This document shows, in pieces, positions 27,823-36,245 of a stretch of 36,245 nucleotides of DNA (position 1 is its first letter; every line of letters starts with the position of its first letter). Both the position numbers and the translations under genes were made by a program. The stretch spans positions 1 through 36,245 of the forward strand of contig JABDKP010000034.1 in NCBI GenBank assembly GCA_013002175.1, written 5' to 3'. The DNA is from Ilumatobacter sp. (GTDB taxonomy: Bacteria; Actinomycetota; Acidimicrobiia; Acidimicrobiales; Ilumatobacteraceae). Under the pieces are notes generated by a model, which was given only the letters and a program-made list of their open reading frames with translations, was not told the DNA's origin and made no database searches.

Positions 27823-28584
27823 TCAGGCGAGGCCGGCGGCGGCAAGCCGCGAGCGCAGGTGCAGCACCGATTTGGTGTGGATCTGCGAGACCCGGCTCTC
27901 GGTGACGCCGAGCACGTCGCCGATCTCCGAGAGGGTGAGCCCCTCGTCGTAGTAGAGGGACAGCACGAGCTTTTCGCGTTCGGGGAGCTTCTTGATCTCC
28001 TCGCGCATCAGGTGACTGAGTTCGCGGTCCTCGATGACCGAGGACGGCGCCTCGGAGCCGGGGCCCTCCATGGTGGCCGGCTCGATCCCGGCGGCGATCG
28101 CCCGGTCGAGCGGACCGATCGTGGTGCTGGCAATCGCCGCCAACCACTTGGCGAGATCCTCAGGGGTGATCCGCAGGTGCTCGGACAGTTCCTCGTCGGT
28201 CGGCCCCCGGCCGAGACGGTGCTCGAGTTCGGACAGTGCCCGCTCGACGCTGCGCGCCCGGCTGCGCACGGACCGTGGCACCCAGTCGAGTTGACGCAGC
28301 CCGTCGTAGATCGCGCCGCGGATACGCGGGACGGCGAACGTCTCGAACTTGACCCCGCGTTCGGTGTCGAACCGTTCGATCGCATCGATCAGGCCGAACA
28401 CGCCCGAGCTGATCAGATCGCCGGAGTCGACACTGGACGGGAGCCCGGCGCCGACACGACCGGCGACGAACTTGACGAGCGGGGAGTAGTGGACGATCAG
28501 ATGATCGCGAGCCGCGGCGTTGCGGCGATTCAACCACCTCGTCCACTGCATCTGGAGGTCGGCGTCTTCGGGGACAATGCTCAT
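27823..28584 (-). CDS. WhiG/FliA-type alternative sigma factor
   Basis: 253 residues, sigma-70 family group 3. Region 2 is LIVHYSPLVKFVAGRVGAGLP and GLIDAIERFDTERGVKFETFAVPRIRGAIYDGLRQLDWVPRSVRSR; region 3 is LSELEHRLGRGPTDEELSEHL; region 4 is EEIKKLPEREKLVLSLYYDEGLTLSEIGDVLGVTESRVSQIHTKSVLHLRSR (shown in parts). It directs RNA polymerase to a special promoter set, motility in FliA systems or differentiation in Streptomyces WhiG. Its ATG overlaps the xerC stop as ATGA, so it is coupled to the recombinase gene, as often seen in actinobacteria. Confidence 0.9.
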   Translation of the reverse strand: MSIVPEDADLQMQWTRWLNRRNAAARDHLIVHYSPLVKFVAGRVGAGLPSSVDSGDLISSGVFGLIDAIERFDTERGVKFETFAVPRIRGAIYDGLRQLDWVPRSVRSRARSVERALSELEHRLGRGPTDEELSEHLRITPEDLAKWLAAIASTTIGPLDRAIAAGIEPATMEGPGSEAPSSVIEDRELSHLMREEIKKLPEREKLVLSLYYDEGLTLSEIGDVLGVTESRVSQIHTKSVLHLRSRLAAAGLA

Positions 28585-29453
28585 GCTCTGGGGTGGGCCT
28601 CGCGGTAGGCAGCGGAGAGGCGCTCTCGGCTGACGTGAGTGTAACGCTGGGTCGTGGCGACATCGGAGTGGCCGAGCAGCTCTTGCACTGCGCGCAGGTC
28701 GGCGCCGCCGTCCAGGAGGTGCGTCGCGAAGCTGTGCCGCAAGGCGTGCGGGTGCGTGGGTGTCGGCGAACGGCGGTCGACGATCCGCCGGACGTCGCGT
28801 GGTGCGATGCGCTTGCCGCGTTCGTTGCCGAACAGGGCGTCGCCGTGTTCGGGGGCGACGACGTCGGAGCGCACGTCCAGCCACCGCTGCACGGCCAGCA
28901 CGGCGGGCTCGCCGAGCGGGACGCGCCGCTCGCGCGAGCCCTTGCCCCAGACGGTGGCGGCGCCGGCGTCGAGCTCGACCGACGAGACGTCGAGGCTGCA
29001 GAGCTCGCTGACGCGCATCCCCGACCCGTACAGGACCTCCAGAATCGCATCGTCGCGCCGGCGGCGCCACAGCGGCTCGTCGGGGTCGGGCGCTGCGTCG
29101 AGCAGCCCGGCGAGGTCGCGCTGGTCGAGCACGCGTGGCAGGCGCCCCCCGCCCGCCGGCACGGTGACGCCGCTGGTCGGGTCGACGGTTGCGCCGCCGG
29201 ATGCGACGAGCCACGTGTAGTAGCGGCGGATCGAGGCAACCTTGCGGGCGACCGTCCGCCGCGCGAATTGCCTGGTGGTGAGGTGCGCCGGATAACGGCG
29301 GATCGTGGACCGGACGACCGCCGCGGGGTCGTCGATGTCGCCACGCGCGCACCAGTCGGCGAATGCCCGGAGGTCGGACGTGTAGGACGCGACGGTGTTG
29401 TCGGACAGCGACGTGAGCGCGCTCGCGAAGTCGTCGATACGCCACGTGTCCAC
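28581..29453 (-). CDS. xerC: Tyrosine recombinase XerC
   Basis: About 290 residues: SAM-like N-terminal core-binding domain (SDNTVASYTSDLRAFADW) and catalytic domain with R147 (SGMRVSEL), K171 (GKGSRERRV), H236-x-x-R239 (HALRHSFATHLL), H262 (LLGHSD) and nucleophile Y271 (TTQRYTH). Numbers are from GTG 29453. It resolves chromosome dimers at dif. GTG 29453 is chosen because TACCAT stands 6 bases upstream; an earlier TTG at 29504 directly after the dprA stop would add 17 residues. Confidence 0.92.
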   Translation of the reverse strand: MDTWRIDDFASALTSLSDNTVASYTSDLRAFADWCARGDIDDPAAVVRSTIRRYPAHLTTRQFARRTVARKVASIRRYYTWLVASGGATVDPTSGVTVPAGGGRLPRVLDQRDLAGLLDAAPDPDEPLWRRRRDDAILEVLYGSGMRVSELCSLDVSSVELDAGAATVWGKGSRERRVPLGEPAVLAVQRWLDVRSDVVAPEHGDALFGNERGKRIAPRDVRRIVDRRSPTPTHPHALRHSFATHLLDGGADLRAVQELLGHSDVATTQRYTHVSRERLSAAYREAHPRA

Positions 29454-29459
29454 GGGGCG

Positions 29460-29465
29460 ATGGTA
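29460..29465 (-). promoter_or_regulatory. Putative leaderless -10 box of xerC
   Basis: TACCAT on the minus strand, six bases before GTG 29453, suggesting that xerC and the coupled sigma gene have their own start of transcription. Confidence 0.4.
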
Positions 29466-29504
29466 TTGCGCGCCACCATCGCCCGCCGCGGATGGCCGTC
29501 GCAA

Positions 29505-30659
29505 TCACGCGAGGTCCGCCCACTGGTCGATCGCCTCGAACCAGCCCCCGGCGTCGGCGAGCCACCCGTCGCGCTCGAGGCGGGCGACGGCCATCGCCGC
29601 CTCGTCGAGTGGCAGGCCCGTCAGCTCGACGACCCCGTCGAGCGTGCGCGGTCGCGTCCGGCAGGCCTCGACGATCTGCGCGGCCACCCCACGGGGCGCA
29701 GGGCGGGGGTCGAACCGGGCGCGGCCGGCACGGCGATGGTCGAGGCCCAGCGCGACGAGCACGTCGGCGGTCTCGTTGGCCGGAGCGGCGCCATCCCTGA
29801 GCAGTCGGTTGGTACCGGCCGAGGCCGGGCTGTGCACGGAGCCGGGGACCGCCATCAGGTCGACGTCCCGCCTGCCGGCCTCGACGGCGGTGATCAGGCT
29901 GCCACCCCGCTCGCGGCTCTCCACGACGACGAGCACCTCGACGAGCGCAGCGAGAATGCGATTGCGCAGCGGGAAACGGAACGGGTCGGGCGGGATGCCC
30001 GGCGGCCACTCCGAGATCAGCGCGCCGCGCCGGGCGACATCGGCCCACAGCGTGGCGTGCTCGCGCGGGTACGGCCGGTCGAGGCCGTTGCCGACGATGC
30101 CGACGGGTCGCGACCCCTCGACGCTGAGCGCGCCGCGGTGCGCTGCGCCGTCGACGCCGCGGGCGAGCCCGGAGACGACGACGACGCCTTCGGCCGCCAG
30201 CTCCGCGCCGAACCGTGCCGCGGTCGCCCGGCCGTGCCTGGTGGCGTTGCGGGTGCCGACGATGCCGACGCGGCGGGCGTCGAGCACCCTGATGTCGCCC
30301 TGCACGAACAGCACCGCCGGGCACGCCGGATCGCCGAGCAGTTGCGCGGGGAAGTGCGGATCGGCGGGCACCACGACGCTGACGCCGGCGTCGGCGCAGC
30401 GCTGCCGATATGTCTCGGGCCGATGCCGCGCCGCCTCGGCGCGCCATCGCGACGCGAGCCCGTCGTCGCGGGCGAACATCGCCGCCAACACGCCGGCCGG
30501 CGGCCGATCCTGGCCCGCCGCGATCGCGTAGGCCTCGCCTGGCGTGCGCTCGTGCAACAGCACCCGCAGCCGCGCCACCGTCATCCGGTCGAACGCTGCG
30601 AGTGCCGCGAGGTGACCGGTGTCGGCAGCGGCGGTCGACGGGCGGACGTCGTCGCTCAT
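29505..30659 (-). CDS. dprA: DNA-processing protein DprA
   Basis: 384 residues. The Rossmann-like DprA domain shows GTRNATRHGR (from 135), SGLARGVDGAAHRGAL (163-178), GNGLDRPYPREH, SEWPPGIPPDPFRFPLRNRI and VPGS; a C-terminal winged-helix domain follows (TRPRTLDGVVELTGLPLDE). It loads RecA on incoming single-stranded DNA during transformation. The ATG overlaps the comM stop as ATGA (30656-30659). Confidence 0.94.
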   Translation of the reverse strand: MSDDVRPSTAAADTGHLAALAAFDRMTVARLRVLLHERTPGEAYAIAAGQDRPPAGVLAAMFARDDGLASRWRAEAARHRPETYRQRCADAGVSVVVPADPHFPAQLLGDPACPAVLFVQGDIRVLDARRVGIVGTRNATRHGRATAARFGAELAAEGVVVVSGLARGVDGAAHRGALSVEGSRPVGIVGNGLDRPYPREHATLWADVARRGALISEWPPGIPPDPFRFPLRNRILAALVEVLVVVESRERGGSLITAVEAGRRDVDLMAVPGSVHSPASAGTNRLLRDGAAPANETADVLVALGLDHRRAGRARFDPRPAPRGVAAQIVEACRTRPRTLDGVVELTGLPLDEAAMAVARLERDGWLADAGGWFEAIDQWADLA

Positions 30660-32176
30660 GCGACGCGACCACTCGAGAACGCATGGTCGAATGACGATCG
30701 CAGACCGAGCGCGAGGTGGATTGCCGATTCGCCGATCGGCCCGGCAGGATCGTCGCGCAGATCGGCGATGGTCCGGGCGACGCGTCGGACGCGGTGGTAG
30801 CCACGTGCGCTCAGCCGCCCTGACTCCAGCCGGTCGCGCAGCACCGCCCGGCCCGCATCGTCGATGGGGGCGAACCGGTCGAGCTGGGTGCCGTCGAGCC
30901 GGCTGTTGGGACCCCCCTGACGACCGATCGCCGTCGCCCGTGCGGCGTCGACGCGTGTCGCCACAGCCGCCGAGGACTCGCCGTTGGTGCAGCCGAGCAG
31001 GTCGTCGACGTCGGGGCGGTCGACATTGACCCGCAGGTCGAACCGGTCGAGCAGCGGCCCCGACAGCCTCCGCAGGTAGCGGTGCAGGTTGGCGGCGTTG
31101 CACCGGCATGCACCCGGCGCTCCCCCGCCGCAGGGGCACGGGTTCATCGCCGCCACGAGCAGGAAGTCCGCCGGCAGCATGACGTTGAGCTTCGACCGCG
31201 AGACCGTGATCTGGCGGTCTTCCAGCGGTTGCCGCAGGCCGTCGAGCACCGTCGGTGCGAACTCGGCGATCTCGTCCATGAACAGCACACCGCAGTGCGC
31301 CAGGCTGATCTCACCCGGCCGGATGGCTCCCGACCCGCCGCCCACCAGCGCGACCGCCGACGTGGTGTGGTGCGGCGCACGGAACGGCGGACGGGTGATC
31401 AGGCCGCCCGGCGGGAGCCGGACGCCGGCGGCAGAGTGGACCATCGTCGCTTCGAGCGCCCGCTCACGGTCGAGCTCCGGCAGCAGCCCGGGCAGCCGGG
31501 CTGCGAGCATCGTCTTGCCCGCGCCGGGCGGGCCGACCAGCAGCAGATGATGCCCACCGGCCGCGGCGATCTCCAGCGCCCGACGGGCGAGCGGCTGTCC
31601 GTGCACGTCGGCGAGATCGGGGCTGGGCGCCTCGTCGACCACCGGCGGAGGCGGGTCGTGCTCGGGCCAGGGGAGGTGCCCGTTGAGGACCGCGACCAGC
31701 TCGTCGAGCCGGTGGACGAGGCGCACCCGGCCGTACGCCGCGACGTGTGCCTCGAGCGAGCTGGCGACCGGCACGACGACGTCGACGTCGCCGACCGCAC
31801 CGACCATCGGTGCGACGCCGGGCACGGGTCGCAACGAGCCGTCGAGACCGAGCTCGCCGATCAGCGCCAACCGGTCGAGCGCCCGCGCATCGACCACATC
31901 GCTGGCCGCGAGGATGCCGATCGCGATCGCCAGATCGAGCCCCGACCCCGATTTGCGACGGTCGGACGGCGCGAGGTTGACGGTGATCCGGATGTCGGGG
32001 TACGGCAGATCACAACTGAGGATCGCGGCGCGGACGCGATCGCGCGCCTCGCGGACCGATTCGTCGGGGAGGCCGCTGATGGTGAGCCCGGGCAGACCCT
32101 TGCCGACGTGGACCTCGACCCGCACCGGATGACCGACGGCGCCGTGCAGGACAGCTGATGAGATGGACGCGAACAT
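30656..32176 (-). CDS. comM: ComM/YifB family Mg-chelatase-like AAA helicase
   Basis: 506 residues. An N-terminal Lon-like domain (VEVHVGKGLPGLTISGLPDESVREARDRV) is followed by an AAA+ domain with Walker A GPPGAGKT at 215-222, Walker B GVLFMDEIAEF, and a Cys cluster NPCPCGGG...CRC, then the C-terminal Mg-chelatase-like part. ComM is a hexameric branch-migration helicase that aids integration of transformed DNA. The ATG at 32176 has AGGAGGC seven bases upstream, which decides against a longer frame. No yraN gene, often found before comM, is present here. Confidence 0.94.
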   Translation of the reverse strand: MFASISSAVLHGAVGHPVRVEVHVGKGLPGLTISGLPDESVREARDRVRAAILSCDLPYPDIRITVNLAPSDRRKSGSGLDLAIAIGILAASDVVDARALDRLALIGELGLDGSLRPVPGVAPMVGAVGDVDVVVPVASSLEAHVAAYGRVRLVHRLDELVAVLNGHLPWPEHDPPPPVVDEAPSPDLADVHGQPLARRALEIAAAGGHHLLLVGPPGAGKTMLAARLPGLLPELDRERALEATMVHSAAGVRLPPGGLITRPPFRAPHHTTSAVALVGGGSGAIRPGEISLAHCGVLFMDEIAEFAPTVLDGLRQPLEDRQITVSRSKLNVMLPADFLLVAAMNPCPCGGGAPGACRCNAANLHRYLRRLSGPLLDRFDLRVNVDRPDVDDLLGCTNGESSAAVATRVDAARATAIGRQGGPNSRLDGTQLDRFAPIDDAGRAVLRDRLESGRLSARGYHRVRRVARTIADLRDDPAGPIGESAIHLALGLRSSFDHAFSSGRVA

Positions 32177-32273
32177 GACGCCTCCTGGGTGACGCGGCGA
32201 ACCGCACGACAGCGAGGAGGGACGATCCGGCCCCACGACCGGCCGGCGGACGACCACCGACGACCCGAGCGTA

Positions 32274-32300
32274 CCGGCGCGCTGTCACAGCGCGGGCCGG
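32274..32300 (-). terminator. Hairpin after the subtilase gene, putative terminator
   Basis: CCGG plus CGCGCTG (32274-32284), loop TCA, CAGCGCG (32288-32294), a GG bulge and CCGG (to 32300) give an 11-pair stem 27 bases after the stop of the large protease. It has no T tract, so termination is plausible but not certain. The rest of the 150-base spacer to comM shows the comM ribosome site and nothing else. Confidence 0.5.
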
Positions 32301-32326
32301 TTCGCCGGTGACGAGGCGGCCCGCGG

Positions 32327-35300
32327 CTACCCGAACGACCCGTTGACGTCGACCACCAGATCGACCGCCCGCAACGTGAACACACACACCGTGCCGTCCT
32401 TGGCCAACTTCGACAACACCGCATTCGGCCGCACATCACCACCGTCGTAATTCACCGACGCCGCCGGATCAGGCCGCGCCTCATCACACGGAAACACCGT
32501 CAAATACCCCGGCCCATCCGCACCCACCGCCACCACATTCAACGACGCCGCCACCGCACCAACCGGAATCCCCGCCCGCCCCGTCACCCGGAACGACACC
32601 ACCTCACCATCACCCAACCGCCCAACCGCCTGCGACACACCATCCACCGTCCGACACACCCCACACGAACGCGACTCGAACAACCGCCCCGGATTCACCG
32701 CACCAAACCCCGATGTCGGTGTGACGGCCGCCGACAGCGCCGATGCCACGCCGGTGCCGATCGCGTTGGTGGCCGTCACGCTGAACCGGTAGGCCGTCCC
32801 GTTCGTGAGACCGGTCACCGTGCACGTCAGCGCACCCGTCGTCGTGCACATCGTGCCACCCGGCGATGCGGTCACCGTGTACCCCGTGATCGCGCTCCCC
32901 CCGTTCGAGGCCGGCGCCACCCACGACACCGCGGCCCGCGCATTCGCCGCGACGGCGGTGACCGACCGCGGTGCCGTGGGTTCGAGCGTCGCGTTCAGGT
33001 TGATCGAGATCCCACCGCGATCGAACACGCGATCGACCGCGATCCGGTACGTCGTCCCACCCTGGACATCGAACCCGACGCTGGCCGCCTGGAAGATCCC
33101 GAGGTCACTGGCGACCTCCGACAACGCCCCGACGCCGACACCGGTGTAGACGGCGAGCGCAACATCGTCGACTGCCGAGCCGACGGTGTCGACGACCGCG
33201 GTTCCGTCGGCCGGCGCCGTCCACTTCCACCAGGTCGACGCGGCGGCATTTTGCAGGGCGTGCGGGCCCTCCCCTGCCTCGGCCGTGGCGCACCGGTTGT
33301 CCGCCGTGGCGGATGCAGCCACACCGGTCAGGGTCGCCGCGTCGGCGAAGCGGTCGTTCGGCGCCACGGGGGCGCATGACGAGAGCTGCACCGAGACGTC
33401 GCCGAAGATCGGCGTGAGTGTGCCGTCCTGGTCGACGGCGACGAGGTACGTCTGTCCGCTCTCCGCCAGGAACGGGACTCGCCCCTCGACGCGGTCGCGG
33501 CCCAGCGCGGTGAGCGCGGTGATGTCGGTCCCGAGCGCGTACACGGCCGTCACGGGATCGGACACCTCGCTGCCCGCAGTGTCGACGACGAACGTCCCGG
33601 TCGAGGGTGCCGTCCACGACCACCACAGCGAGTTGCGGGCGGGGGCGTCGAACCCGCCGTGATTCCGCTCGCCGGGCTCGGCCGATGCGCACGAGTTGTC
33701 AACGGTGTCGGCGGCCGGCACCCCGACCAGTGGGGCCGCCGCAGCGAGGGCGTCGTTCGTCGGCACCGGAGTGCACGCCGACAGGGTGAGCAGCACGTCG
33801 CCCGCCTCGTCCCTGGTGTCGACGGCGATCCGAAATCGTTCGCCTGCGGCCGCGGCGAAGGTGATCTGTGACGACCGATCGATCGACACGTCCTGGCCGA
33901 TCGTGGTCAAGGCCGCCACATCCGAGCCGGTGTACACGCCCAGCGCGCCGTCCGCGGTCTCCAGGGCGAAGACGCCGCTCGTCGGAGCGGTCCAGTCCCA
34001 CCAGACCGAGGTGTAGGGGCCGCGGAACAGCCCGTGGTCGGGTTCGCCCGGTTCCGCCGTCGCGCACCGGACCGCAACCGTGTCGGACGCAGGCACCGCG
34101 GCGAGCGAGCGCGCATCTGCGAAGTGGTCGTTGTCGGGCGGCACGCAGCCGACGAGCACCGTGTAGTCCTCGACCTCGCCGTCGGGCGCGGGGCCGGTCG
34201 GTGCGAGCCCGCCGCCGAGGCTGAGGCGGAACCGGGCGAAGGACGCGTGGTCCACGGCCTCGGGCGGCACGCTGAAGTCCAGCGAGTTCGTCCCGTGCGT
34301 CACGGGCTCGCTGGCGAAGATCTGATCGCCGGGGCCGAACACCCCGTCCGCGTCGAAGTCGACCCACGCGTCGATGTACGCCTGACCGAACAGTGTCGCC
34401 ACCTCGACGTCGACGGACGCCAGCTGACCGGGCTCGACCGGCGTCGTGAACGTCACGCCGTCCTCGTCGTCGAACCCGTCGCCGTCGTCGCCGTCGGCGA
34501 ACGCCGTCGGCTGCCCGTCGCGGTCGTCGTCGGCGCTCGCGCCCAGCCACGTGAACGGGAAGATGTAATGGCGCGCACCGTCGTCGGCCAGCAGCGTCCC
34601 GTAGCTGGCCGGCAGATCGCCGTAGTCCAGCCGGTCATCGAGGGTGAACGTGCAGGTCCGGGATTCGCCGAGCGCGATCCCCCCGCTGCAACCGCCGGTC
34701 GAGTCCACGATGGCGTAGCCCGAGCTCGTCGACAGCGTCACGTCGTACGACCCCGGCGCCAGCGTCACCGTCGTCCCGCTCCCGGTGGCAGGAAACGAAT
34801 CCTCCGACACGTTCGTGCCGGTGACGAACGCCGTGGAGATGCCGTCCGGTCCGCGGTCGCCACCGTCGTCGTTGATGACGTTCACGTTCACCGTCACCTC
34901 GGGCACGCCGAGGTCGACGAGCCCCGCACCGCTCCGCGTGTCCGGACCCGGTTGCTCGATGTCGACCGCGACGCTGCGCAGGAACGGCACGACATCCTGC
35001 GGCAGGTTCGACCAGTCCAGCAGCAGGGCCGCCACGCCGGCGGCGTGCGGCGCTGCGGCGGACGTGCCGAAGAAGTTCGGGGACGCGTCGTCCTCGCCGC
35101 AGCCCGGTCCGTGTGGTCCGCCGAAGAATGTCGTGTTCGTGCCGTCGGGCGCGGTGAGATCGGGCTTCGCCCGGAGTTCGGGGCCGCCTGCGATCGGCGT
35201 CCCGTCCGGGTCGAAGTAGATCGGTACGTCGCCGCCGAGCGAGCTGAACGACTCGACATCGAGGGTTCCCGCCGCTCCCGTGTGGGTGCCGCCCGTCGCG

Positions 35301-36245
35301 ATCTCGCAGAAGTCGATCGCCGCCACGGCCACCGCGCCGGCGGCCGCAGGGTGGCCGTAGATCTGGTTGCCGCCGAAGATCGCGGGGTCGTCGTAGGAGA
35401 GGTCGGGGTTGAAGTTGACGACGCGCAGCTCGGTACCCGCGACGCCCGGGTCACCCGCGCAGAAGCGGTCGATCGTCAGGAACAGCGTCTCGGTCGTCGG
35501 GAACACGTTCGTGTAGTTGAGCACCTCGACCGGGTCACCGCCTCGGGTACCTGCGCCGTTGGCGCAGCCCTGGAAGTCGAGGCTCGACCCGACGATGGTG
35601 CCGGCGCCGTTGAGCAGGTACAGGTCGTAGTCGGACGCTGCTCCCGGCCCTGGTACGGCGCCGGATGTGTACGGCTCGTTCCACTGGAGCACGCCGGTGA
35701 ACGTCTCCCCGGGTGCGAGCGTGACCTGGGCGCCGGTGATTGCCGGGCCGAACGCGTGGAAGTCGAAGCCGTAGCCCGAGTTGGCGGGATCGCTGTCGAC
35801 GTACGTGTCCTCGATGCCGAAGGTGCCCTCGTTGCCCGCGGCCGAGAAGTACACCGCTCCGTCGTCGACGACATCCTGCACTGCGTCGGCGATGACGCCG
35901 TCCTGGAACATCGGCTCGGTCAGGAAGAACAGGTCGTCGACGATCACGTCGGCACCGCACGTGCGCAACTGGTTCACCGCGGCCGCGAACGCGGCCTCCG
36001 TCGCGCCGCCCTCGTGGAACAACAGCGTCGCCCCGGGTGCGACGTCCGCGATCAGCTCGGCCATCGCCCGGCCCTCGTCCGTGCCCGTACTGTCGGCGAT
36101 CACACCGACCGACGCCGGCAGGTCGCCGGACAGCTGCGAGGGCGTGCCGGACACGGTACGGGTACAGCCCGTCCCGCTCACGGTGCCGGTCGACCCAGCG
36201 TCGAAGCTGTCGCTGATGATGCCGATCGTGATACCGGTGCCGTCC
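32327..36245 (-). CDS. Large secreted subtilase-fold (S8) multidomain protein, 5' partial
   Basis: At least 1,300 residues; the start lies beyond 36245, so no signal peptide is visible. Catalytic domain: Asp in GIISDSFDA (36209-36211), oxyanion Asn in SAAGNEG (35831-35833), and the Ser in GTSAAAPHAAG (35060-35062). The usual HGTxVA motif reads DEGRAMAEL, with Glu (36074-36076) where the His should be. After it come a beta-rich domain (near 34640-34900), a GEVED-type domain (about 34150-34640, with DDDRDG repeats and GEVEDYTV), three PPC-like repeats of 115-125 residues (33000-34143), one fibronectin type III domain (about 32720-32977) and a C-terminal domain of about 130 residues ending in VVDVNGSFG. 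It is likely surface or extracellular, with a peptidase or binding role. Confidence 0.85.
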   Translation of the reverse strand, partial: DGTGITIGIISDSFDAGSTGTVSGTGCTRTVSGTPSQLSGDLPASVGVIADSTGTDEGRAMAELIADVAPGATLLFHEGGATEAAFAAAVNQLRTCGADVIVDDLFFLTEPMFQDGVIADAVQDVVDDGAVYFSAAGNEGTFGIEDTYVDSDPANSGYGFDFHAFGPAITGAQVTLAPGETFTGVLQWNEPYTSGAVPGPGAASDYDLYLLNGAGTIVGSSLDFQGCANGAGTRGGDPVEVLNYTNVFPTTETLFLTIDRFCAGDPGVAGTELRVVNFNPDLSYDDPAIFGGNQIYGHPAAAGAVAVAAIDFCEIATGGTHTGAAGTLDVESFSSLGGDVPIYFDPDGTPIAGGPELRAKPDLTAPDGTNTTFFGGPHGPGCGEDDASPNFFGTSAAAPHAAGVAALLLDWSNLPQDVVPFLRSVAVDIEQPGPDTRSGAGLVDLGVPEVTVNVNVINDDGGDRGPDGISTAFVTGTNVSEDSFPATGSGTTVTLAPGSYDVTLSTSSGYAIVDSTGGCSGGIALGESRTCTFTLDDRLDYGDLPASYGTLLADDGARHYIFPFTWLGASADDDRDGQPTAFADGDDGDGFDDEDGVTFTTPVEPGQLASVDVEVATLFGQAYIDAWVDFDADGVFGPGDQIFASEPVTHGTNSLDFSVPPEAVDHASFARFRLSLGGGLAPTGPAPDGEVEDYTVLVGCVPPDNDHFADARSLAAVPASDTVAVRCATAEPGEPDHGLFRGPYTSVWWDWTAPTSGVFALETADGALGVYTGSDVAALTTIGQDVSIDRSSQITFAAAAGERFRIAVDTRDEAGDVLLTLSACTPVPTNDALAAAAPLVGVPAADTVDNSCASAEPGERNHGGFDAPARNSLWWSWTAPSTGTFVVDTAGSEVSDPVTAVYALGTDITALTALGRDRVEGRVPFLAESGQTYLVAVDQDGTLTPIFGDVSVQLSSCAPVAPNDRFADAATLTGVAASATADNRCATAEAGEGPHALQNAAASTWWKWTAPADGTAVVDTVGSAVDDVALAVYTGVGVGALSEVASDLGIFQAASVGFDVQGGTTYRIAVDRVFDRGGISINLNATLEPTAPRSVTAVAANARAAVSWVAPASNGGSAITGYTVTASPGGTMCTTTGALTCTVTGLTNGTAYRFSVTATNAIGTGVASALSAAVTPTSGFGAVNPGRLFESRSCGVCRTVDGVSQAVGRLGDGEVVSFRVTGRAGIPVGAVAASLNVVAVGADGPGYLTVFPCDEARPDPAASVNYDGGDVRPNAVLSKLAKDGTVCVFTLRAVDLVVDVNGSFG
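32430..32715 (-). other. Block of foreign codon usage in the C-terminal domain
   Basis: Within the last domain of the subtilase gene the codons switch from C-ending (GAC, GGC, TTC, AAC) to T- and G-ending forms (GAT, GGT, TTG, AAT, TTT, TGT). The change is sharp after the FnIII domain and goes back near the last 30 codons. On the plus strand the block is rich in C and A and poor in G and T. Confidence 0.65.
32978..34143 (-). repeat. Three PPC-like protein repeats in tandem
   Basis: Three units begin with PPDNDHFADARSL, VPTNDALAAAAPL and APNDRFADAATL, each with a CATAEPGE / CASAEPGE / CATAEAGE element, a W-x-W-T-A-P strand (WWDWTAP, WWSWTAP, WWKWTAP) and, in the first two, a closing LSAC or LSSC. 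The units differ at DNA level, so they are old duplications and not recent copies. Confidence 0.75.

Noticed and set aside
27823-30804. A 993-codon frame read through sigma, xerC and dprA on the minus strand.
   Set aside because: Its upstream two thirds are a wrong-frame Arg/Pro/Ala-rich read of dprA and xerC; only the sigma part from 28584 is real.

Overview
The window is GC-rich and gene-dense, and looks like a chromosomal segment of a high-GC actinobacterium, most likely class Acidimicrobiia (Ilumatobacter-like; an inference from gene content, not a database match). The pointers are a NucS (EndoMS) mismatch endonuclease, an S-(hydroxymethyl)mycothiol dehydrogenase (so the cell should make mycothiol), a WhiG/FliA-type sigma factor, and the gene order rpsB-tsf-pyrH-frr-cdsA-dxr-rip-ispG behind comM-dprA-xerC, which is typical of actinobacteria. 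Many GTG starts and frequent leaderless promoters agree with this. I see no tRNA, rRNA, CRISPR array, transposase or prophage.

Layout. 63-3599: a divergent FtsH-type AAA protease facing an aldo/keto reductase and a phytanoyl-CoA-dioxygenase-like gene. 3651-8410: a small secreted protein, a nitronate-monooxygenase-like flavoenzyme, a double-VOC protein (these last two converge on a perfect palindrome holding both stop codons), the ABC-F factor EttA and a ferritin-like diiron protein. 8407-12545: a glycerophosphodiester phosphodiesterase lipoprotein, a CysQ/IMPase-like phosphatase coupled to an enoyl-CoA hydratase, then a class III CoA-transferase coupled to a VOC protein. 12606-18472: a possible 40-residue membrane peptide, a UbiB-family kinase, nucS, a lipoprotein, the mscR/metallo-hydrolase pair for formaldehyde handling, and manA.

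18477-32176 is a 13-gene block all on the minus strand. In transcription order it holds comM, dprA, xerC, whiG-type sigma, a LytM-like protein lacking the metal ligands, rpsB, tsf, pyrH, frr, cdsA, dxr, rip/rseP and ispG. It joins DNA uptake and recombination, translation, nucleotide and phospholipid supply, and two steps of the MEP isoprenoid pathway. Several junctions are 4-base ATGA overlaps, but frr, ispG and xerC also have their own putative leaderless promoters. 32327-36245 is the 3' part of a very large secreted subtilase-fold protein with GEVED, three PPC-like, one FnIII and one C-terminal domain; its 5' end lies outside the window.

The most notable points are: a recurring TANNNT box placed 6-7 bases before nine start codons; an abrupt codon-usage switch in the C-terminal domain of the subtilase, suggesting a shuffled cassette; Glu in place of the catalytic His in that protease; a 150-residue acidic tail on ribosomal protein S2 and a structured leader in front of it; and a LytM domain that has lost its zinc ligands.
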